Below, piece after piece: positions 58,091 to 64,000 of a DNA stretch of 64,000 nt. The DNA is from Prunella strophiata. Lineage: Eukaryota; Chordata; Aves; Passeriformes; Prunellidae. Where the stretch lies: the NCBI GenBank assembly GCA_036583965.1, contig JAZBQD010000034.1, positions 1,736,001 through 1,800,000 on the forward strand, given 5' to 3'. The notes under the pieces were generated by a model. That model was not told the DNA's origin, did no database searches, and saw nothing but the letters and a program-made list of their open reading frames with translations. Numbering within the stretch: the first letter of the stretch is position 1; each line of letters starts with the position of its first letter. A program made the position numbers and the translations under genes.

Positions 58091-60379
58091 AGGGAAAAAA
58101 AAAAAAAAAAGGAAGAAAGGGAAGAGAAGAGAAGCTAGAGAGTTTCTGTGGACAATAAGAAAACAAAGGAAATCGTGTCCAATTACCACATTTGAATCCC
58201 AAGGAAAGGCAGGTGAAGCTGAGCAGGGCTGGGGGCAGGCAGAGGGCCTGGGGTGGGACCAGGCTTCTGGAATAAAGCAGAGCCCCACAATGGAGCTGTT
58301 TGAGTTACTGAGGAGCAGGAAATTGCCCGAGGGGCTGGGCAGAGGAAGTGCAGCATGGAGGAGAACTGCAGCCTCCATCTTCACCCCACAGTGGGGAGCC
58401 CAAAGCCAGGGAGGCTCCTGGAAAATAAAGGATTGGGGCAGGGGACCAGCCCAGCACCCACAGCCTCTGCAGGGGGGTTTGCTTACCCACAGAATTGCTG
58501 CCTCCCTCCCCACACTGCCCAGGGAACTGGGGAGAAGGATCTTCCTTCCTTTTTCCCTCTGGAGCTGCCATCTCAGTCCTGCTGCTTCCAGTGGAGCCAC
58601 TCAGAGCTTCTGGGTCTGGGAATCCATTGGGGGATCCAGACAAGCAGAGGAGATGGTGGAAAGTCCTCACTGAGAGCACAGAGGTGGGAACAGCAGCTGT
58701 AGGTACAGCTGCTGGATGGCTCTGGAATGGGAATGTTGATTTCCATGGCACCTGGACAAAATGTCTTATTGCACAGGAATGGGAGAATCACTGAATGACA
58801 GAACATCCTGGGCTAGAAGGGATCCCCAGGGAGCTCCAGGTTCCTCTGGGAATGACCCAAGTGCCCTCAGCCAAGGTGCCCCAAGTCCCTGACCCAGAGG
58901 AGCAGGACAGACCCCACTCTCTGAGCTGCTGCCTCTCTGCAGGGTCAGGGAAGCCTGGCTGGATCAGTCCCACATCCTCACCTCCATCAGGCTTCACATC
59001 ATTTTGCATCATTTCCCCCCACAAATACAAGAACCATGGCTGGGTTTAGCCCAGAGCAGGGATTTTGGCCCAGATTTGGCAGGAGAAAGCCCTGCAGGAG
59101 AGAACCCCAGGCAGAGCCCTGGGGCTGCCCAGGAGGAGCCCTGCAGGGCCTGGGGCTGGGCTGGGCACAGCAGGGTGCTGTGGCAAGGAGGGGATGCTGC
59201 AGGACCAGCATGGAGAGAGGGCTGATCCCAGAGTGTCCCATGGCTCCTCTGCCCACCCTGGTGCTCTGACAGCTTTTCCTTCCACATCAAAGGGGTCTCA
59301 GGGGTCTCACTGAGGACCACCCATCACATCTGAGGGTCTTGGTGGTGGCAGAGAAGCTCCTGCAAGCAGAGGGGACACCCCAGGATGTCCCCAGGCACCC
59401 TGCAGGGTCAGGGCTGGACAGAGCAGGGCTGCCTGGGGTGGTGCTGGCAGCAGATTGCCACCCTGGCACAGCTGCAGGCCCTGCTGTCCCCAGGAGACAC
59501 AGGCACAGGAGAGGCAGCAGGAGCTGCTGAGGGGCTGGAGGGTGGGGTTGAGGAGCAGATCAGATGAACTCAATCTGTCCAGCTCTGCTGATCAATCACA
59601 CACCCAGCACTCAGGGCTGGGTCACTGAGTGCCTGCAGGGTGGCAACAGAGGGAGATGGAAATTGCTCACTGGAGCTGGGGGGGCAGGGGGGATGGGGAA
59701 TGCCAGGGCTGCTGACTCAGCTCTTCCTGCCCCCCAGGATGTTCTTCAGGGGCAGGGATGGGGCTGAGCCCAGACCAAACCATGCCTGGGCAGCAGGGGA
59801 AGCTCCTGGCCCATGGCTGAGGGTCAAGGAGCTCTGTGGAAACCACCTGGGATGAGGGGATGGAGCAGGGAGAGCCTGGTGGGGAAACAGGGCTGTGCAA
59901 GGGGCAGGTAAAACCTGCAAAGGCTGGACAGATGAGAAGCTGCCAAGATTGGAGTTTCTGTCGTGGCTGTGCTGTTCCAGACCCTGGTTTGGCACCATGG
60001 TCCCATGGGATGTTCCACCAGCCCTGCAGGGAGCTGCTCCTGGGATGTCTGGGCAGGAGCTGTGGTGGGAGAGCCCAGGAGAAGGGAATGGGGCCCCTGC
60101 ATGCAGAAACCCAGGCACAGGGATGGAGTTACTGCAACAGCACAGGGACAGAGGTCACCCCAGGGCTGTCATCCACTGGGACATCATCCCAGGGGTGTGG
60201 GGAGGGCTGGGGTTGGGATCCATCCCTGCAGGCATCACTCCCATTCCAGGCACATCTCCAGTGCCACTGGAGCTGCTCTGTGTGTCCCCTTCCCTGTCTG
60301 GAGCAGCACTGGTGGCTTTAAGGTGTCCCCCCTCAGTGTCCCCCCCTCAGCCCTGCTGTTTCTCGGGGCCTCTGGCAGA
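58091..60379. other. Low-copy sequence, no gene recognised
   Basis: Apart from the A run at 58095-58110 and a short CR1 remnant at 58786-58875, I see only GC-rich low-copy sequence. Many open frames overlap on both strands around 59000-59300 but none has splice context. Confidence 0.4.
58786..58875 (-). mobile_element. CR1 3' terminal remnant
   Basis: 'gagaatcactgaatgacaga' and 'catcctgggctagaaggg' are the reversed CR1 tail and terminus ('…cagaatatcctgggttggaaggg'). Homology fades after about 90 bp. Confidence 0.55.
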
Positions 60380-60880
60380 GCTGTGCCTCATTCAGGCTCT
60401 TTATCTGTTTTCATTTTCTATGCACACCTCTGGGGCACTGCTCAGATATAAAATAATCAAAATGACAGTCCCCAGATAAAGGCCACTTCTGTTAGGAGCA
60501 CGCCAAGCTCTCGTGGAAAAGCACACAAATGGCAGTTTATTTTCTACCTCAGCACCTTTTGGGCCTTGCAAGTGTTGGATCCAAAGGAAAACCTCCTGCT
60601 CAGCTCTTTCCCACCTGTGAAACGTGGTGCAGTGCATAAAGTTCAGAGGCAGGAGTGAATAACAGCGACTTTCATTAAGTGTCAAGTGAAAGCAGAGCCA
60701 GGCTGGAGCCTAATTCCAGTTGGGACCCGTTCAATAGCAAATTAACCTGCCAGTGATCTCCCAGGAGGCTACTGAGCAGAGCAGGAGGAATAATTTGAAA
60801 CCAGGTTTGGAGAGCCAGGTAATATCTTTTTTATTAGATCAGCAGATAATTTGTAGCCAGATATTTATTCCATGAGCCTC
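60380..60880. other. Candidate conserved non-coding block
   Basis: A repeat-free, AT-richer block with GATA- and homeodomain-like words ('cccagataaagg' 60472-60483, 'cattaagtgtcaagtg' 60673-60688 NKX2-like, 'ttattagatcagcagataa' 60831-60849). It adjoins a CpG-rich block, as promoters and enhancers often do. Inferred from texture. Confidence 0.36.
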
Positions 60881-61345
60881 TGTGTGCGTGAGGAGCCCTC
60901 TGCCTCCCCCTCTCCCTCCCAGACCCGTGAAAACCTCTCTGGATATTCCCAAAACCCGAGCAGGGGCCGGGGGTGCTCCGGGAAGGGCAGGGGGCATTTT
61001 TGGGTGCTGGTGTCTGTGCCCCCTCCCTGGCCGTGCCCGGGGGAGGGCAGGCAGAGCGAGGATGGCCACGGGGATGGCTGAAAAGGCTTTTCTCCCTTTT
61101 TTTCCCCCTTTTTCCCTGGATGCTGGCAGGGAGAGGCCGGGCAGGCGGGCAGTGCCGGAGCAGCATTACCTCACCAGCGCCGAGCCGCGTTGGCTGCAGC
61201 GCCCGAGGAGGAGGAGGAGGAGGAGGAGGAGGAGGAGGAGGAGGAGGAGGATGTTATCTCCTGGCAACCCCCGCGCCTGTCACATCCATCACGGCAGCGG
61301 ATGCAGCGCAGGACCCGCAGCCCCGGTGCCACGGGGGTCCTGCTG
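60881..61345. other. CpG-rich block, possible promoter or first exon
   Basis: CpG-dense from about 61130 to 61345 around a (GAG)15 tract. On the minus strand 'ggctcggcgctg|gtgaggtaatg' (plus about 61160-61185) could be a splice donor after a CTC-rich 5' UTR. No TATA box, no frame with known homology. Could instead be a CpG-rich enhancer. Confidence 0.3.
61205..61250. repeat. (GAG)15 microsatellite
   Basis: 46 bp of uninterrupted GAG. The poly-E, poly-G or poly-S frames through it are repeat-derived. Confidence 0.97.
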
Positions 61346-61854
61346 AGGAGGGCTCCCATCCCTTGGGAAAAAAGCCCTTGGAATGGGCTTTTCTGGGGCT
61401 GTGGGTGGCAGGGATGGCAGCTCTGGGCTGGGCAGGGATGAGGGAGCGAGGGCAGTGTGGGAAATCAGGCTGGAGAGGTTGGGTCCAGTGGCAGAAATCC
61501 CGAGCTTGTCCCAGCTGATGGGTCAGGACCCCCCTCAGCCCCAAGGAGGGGCTGCTGTGGCACTGAGGGTCCTTCCTGCAATTCCAGCTGGGATTCTGCC
61601 CGTGCTGGCACACACAGAGCTGCCAGCACCGTGTCCCCCGGGCACCCCTCTCCTCCAGGACCAGGGAGCCCAGCAGAGCCCAGCTCCATGAGGAGCTGCT
61701 CCAGTCTGGGCTGGTGGATCCCTCTGCAGCCACAGCCAGGCCACTCTGCTTTCCCGAGTCCTCCAGCACCCCAGATTTTCACCTCTCTCCCAAAAGGAGC
61801 AGGATGAGGTGAAATATTTGTGCCCTCTCTGCTGGGGGATGCAGCCACGTCTGT
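61346..61854. other. No feature recognised
   Basis: GC-rich low-copy sequence leading into the 38-bp minisatellite. Confidence 0.4.
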
Positions 61855-62695
61855 ATCCATCCTCTGCCTCTAGCCAGAGATTCCTTCTGAGCATCCATCC
61901 TCTGCCTTTAGCCAGAGATTCCTCCTGAGCATCCATCCTCTGCCTTTAGCCAGAGATTCCTTCCTGAGCATCCATCCTCTGCCTCTAGCCAGAGATTCCT
62001 TCTGAGCATCCATCCTCTGCCTCTAGCCAGAGATTCCTTCTGAGCATCCATCCTCTGCCTTTAGCCAGAGATTCCTTCCTGAGCATCCATCCTCTGCCTC
62101 TAGCCAGAGATTCCTTCTGAGCATCCATCCTCTGCCTCTAGCCAGAGATTCCTTCTGAGCATCCATCCTCTGCCTTAGCCAGAGATTCCTTCTGAGCATC
62201 CATCCTCTGCCTCTAGCCAGAGATTCTTCTGAGCATCCATCTCTGCCTCTAGCCAGAGATTCCTTCCTGAGCATCCATCCTCTGCCTCTAGCCAGAGATT
62301 CCTTCTGAGCATCCATCCTCTGCCTCTAGCCAGAGATTCCTCCTGAGCATCCATCCTCTGCCTCTAGCCAGAGATTCTTCTGAGCATCCATCCTCTGCTC
62401 TAGCCAGAGATTCCTCCTGAGCATCCATCCTCTGCCTATAGCCAGAGATTCCTTCCTGAGCATCCATCCTCTGCCTATAGCCAGAGATTCCTTCTGAGCA
62501 TCCATCCTCTGCCTCTAGCAGAGATTCCTTCCTGAGCATCCATCCTCTGCCTCTAGCCAGAGATTCCTTCCTGAGCATCCATCCTCTGCCTCTAGCCAGA
62601 GATTCCTCCTGAGCATCCATCCTCTGCCTCTAGCCAGAGATTCCTCCTGAGCATCCATCCTCTGCCTCTAGCCAGAGATTCCTTCCTGAGCATCC
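61855..62695. repeat. 38-bp minisatellite, left block
   Basis: About 22 units, 35-39 bp long, differing at 'ccttcctgag/ccttctgag/cctcctgag' and 'cctctagc/cctttagc/ccttagc/cctatagc'. Each unit contains an inverted CTCTG…CAGAG pair with an 8-base loop, so single strands can form a small hairpin per unit. Long minus-strand frames (MDAQ- and GRGWMLR-like) are artefacts of 38 bp being 2 mod 3. Confidence 0.96.
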
Positions 62696-62871
62696 CCCCC
62701 TGGCTCTGAGCCCCTCCCGCGGGGTTGGTGACTGCGGGGCCGGGCAGGCGGGGCCATCCCGGCAGGAGCAGCTCACACCTGTGGATGAGAGGCAGGAAAA
62801 GCTGGGAATTGGCCACCGGCGAGCTGCCTTCGGCCTCACCCGGCCCTCCAGCAGCAGCGTGTTCAGGGACT
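62696..62871. other. CpG-rich unique segment between arrays
   Basis: 176 bp, GC- and CpG-rich ('ccgggcaggcggggccatcc', 'ccaccggcgagctgcc'), unlike either neighbouring array. Origin unknown. Confidence 0.7.
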
Positions 62872-63446
62872 GGAATGGGAATGGGAATGGGAATGGGAAT
62901 GGGAATGGGAATGGGAATGGGAATGGGAATGGGAATGGAATGGGAATGGGAATGGAATGGGAATGGGAATGGAATGGGAATGGGAATGGAATGGGAATGG
63001 GAATGGGAATGGGAATGGAATGGGAATGGGAATGGGAATGGAATGGGAATGGGAATGGGAATGGAATGGGAATGGGAATGGAATGGGAATGGGAATGGGA
63101 ATGGGAATGGGAATGGAATGGGAATGGGAATGGAATGGGAATGGGAATGGAATGGGAATGGGAATGGGAATGGAATGGGAATGGGAATGGAATGGGAATG
63201 GGAATGGGAATGGGAATGGGAATGGGAATGGAATGGGAATGGGAATGGAATGGGAATGGGAATGGAATGGGAATGGGAATGGAATGGGAATGGGAATGGG
63301 AATGGAATGGGAATGGGAATGGGAATGGGAATGGGAATGGAATGGGAATGGGAATGGAATGGGAATGGGAATGGGAATGGAATGGGAATGGGAATGGGAA
63401 TGGGAATGGAATGGGAATGGGAATGGGAATGGGAATGGGAATGGGA
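62872..63446. repeat. GGGAAT/GGAAT minisatellite
   Basis: 575 bp mixing 6-bp GGGAAT with single 5-bp GGAAT units after every two to seven. G-rich on the plus strand; similar in kind to GGAAT-type simple satellites. Frames such as MGMGMEWEW are repeat artefacts. Confidence 0.97.
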
Positions 63447-63450
63447 AGGG

Positions 63451-64000
63451 TCCTCCTGAGCATCCATCCTCTGCCTCTAGCCAGAGATTCCTCCTGAGCA
63501 TCCATCCTCTGCCTTTAGCCAGAGATTCCTTCTGAGCATCCATCCTCTGCCTTAGCCAGAGATTCCTTCCTGAGCATCCATCCTCTGCCTCTAGCCAGAG
63601 ATTCCTTCTGAGCATCCATCCTCTGCCTCTAGCCAGAGATTCCTTCCTGAGCATCCATCCTCTGCCTCTAGCCAGAGATTCCTTCCTGAGCATCCATCCT
63701 CTGCCTCTAGCCAGAGATTCCTCCTGAGCATCCATCCTCTGCCTTAGCCAGAGATTCCTCCTGAGCATCCATCCTCTGCCTCTAGCCAGAGATTCCTTCC
63801 TGAGCATCCATCCTCTGCCTCTAGCCAGAGATTCCTCCTGAGCATCCATCCTCTGCCTCTAGCCAGAGATTCCTTCTGAGCATCCATCCTCTGCCTTAGC
63901 CAGAGATTCCTCCTGAGCATCCATCCTCTGCCTTAGCCAGAGATTCCTTCTGAGCATCCATCCTCTGCCTCTAGCCAGAGATTCCTTCTGAGCATCCATC
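63451..64000. repeat. 38-bp minisatellite, right block (runs off window)
   Basis: Same unit, same variants and same orientation as 61855-62695, about 14 copies to the window end. Begins directly after 'gggaaggg' of the GGGAAT array, so 62696-63446 appears to interrupt one array. Confidence 0.96.

Noticed and set aside
62872..63446. Centromeric or telomeric satellite
   Set aside because: GGGAAT/GGAAT resembles simple satellites, but the array is only 575 bp and the telomere motif TTAGGG is absent.
62592..63849. Frames of 190-330 codons with GMGMEWEW- or [13 protein letters not shown] peptides
   Set aside because: Translation of the GGGAAT array and 38-bp minisatellite; codon-free periodicity, no gene features.

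Overview
The window looks like intergenic or intronic DNA from a bird, most likely a songbird (passerine). The evidence is many 5'-truncated CR1 LINE copies whose 3' ends read 'cccttccaacccaaaccattc' followed by ATTCCATG-type tails, and at least five endogenous-retrovirus LTRs of types I associate with songbirds. Family names come from memory of avian repeats, not from a search. I found no protein-coding gene I can assign with confidence. The only protein-like signal is a short minus-strand frame at 3122-3439. No tRNA, rRNA, snRNA or CRISPR array was seen.

Layout. 0-10 kb: low-copy sequence, an ancient CR1 relic (2060-2640), a possible exon (3122-3439), a CR1 (5168-5583), and a 19-bp minisatellite whose 3' flank occurs twice (6961-7323 and 8308-8668), once on each side of a 500-N gap. 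10-20 kb: several minisatellites (one with a 118-bp higher-order period), AT-rich candidate conserved non-coding blocks, and a nest in which an LTR (17635-18329) sits inside an old CR1. 20-31 kb: candidate regulatory blocks around 21.1-22.1, 24.1, 28.2 and 29.1 kb, CR1 fragments, and a CpG- and C/A-rich island at 23.64-24.06 kb that differs sharply from its surroundings. 31-38.4 kb: two solo LTRs of one family in the same orientation, an AT-rich and C-depleted tract, and a minus-strand solo LTR inserted in a CR1 with a 6-bp target duplication and four tandem AATAAA signals.

38.4-64 kb: a 1.6-kb G-rich array of GGGAT/GGAT units (39379-40972), a second 500-N gap (45120-45619), an uninterrupted 1,691-bp ATT repeat (48784-50474), more CR1 copies, an LTR (53475-53870), a CR1 with a 400-bp expanded tail (56200-56612), an AT-rich candidate element (60380-60880), a CpG-rich block with (GAG)15 (61130-61345), and a 38-bp minisatellite that flanks a GGGAAT/GGAAT array and runs off the window end.

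The very long open frames in this window all lie in tandem repeats or N runs and are artefacts. Nothing here forms an operon or pathway. The main interest is in nested retroelement history, unusual tandem repeats, a probable assembly duplication, and a few unexplained islands.
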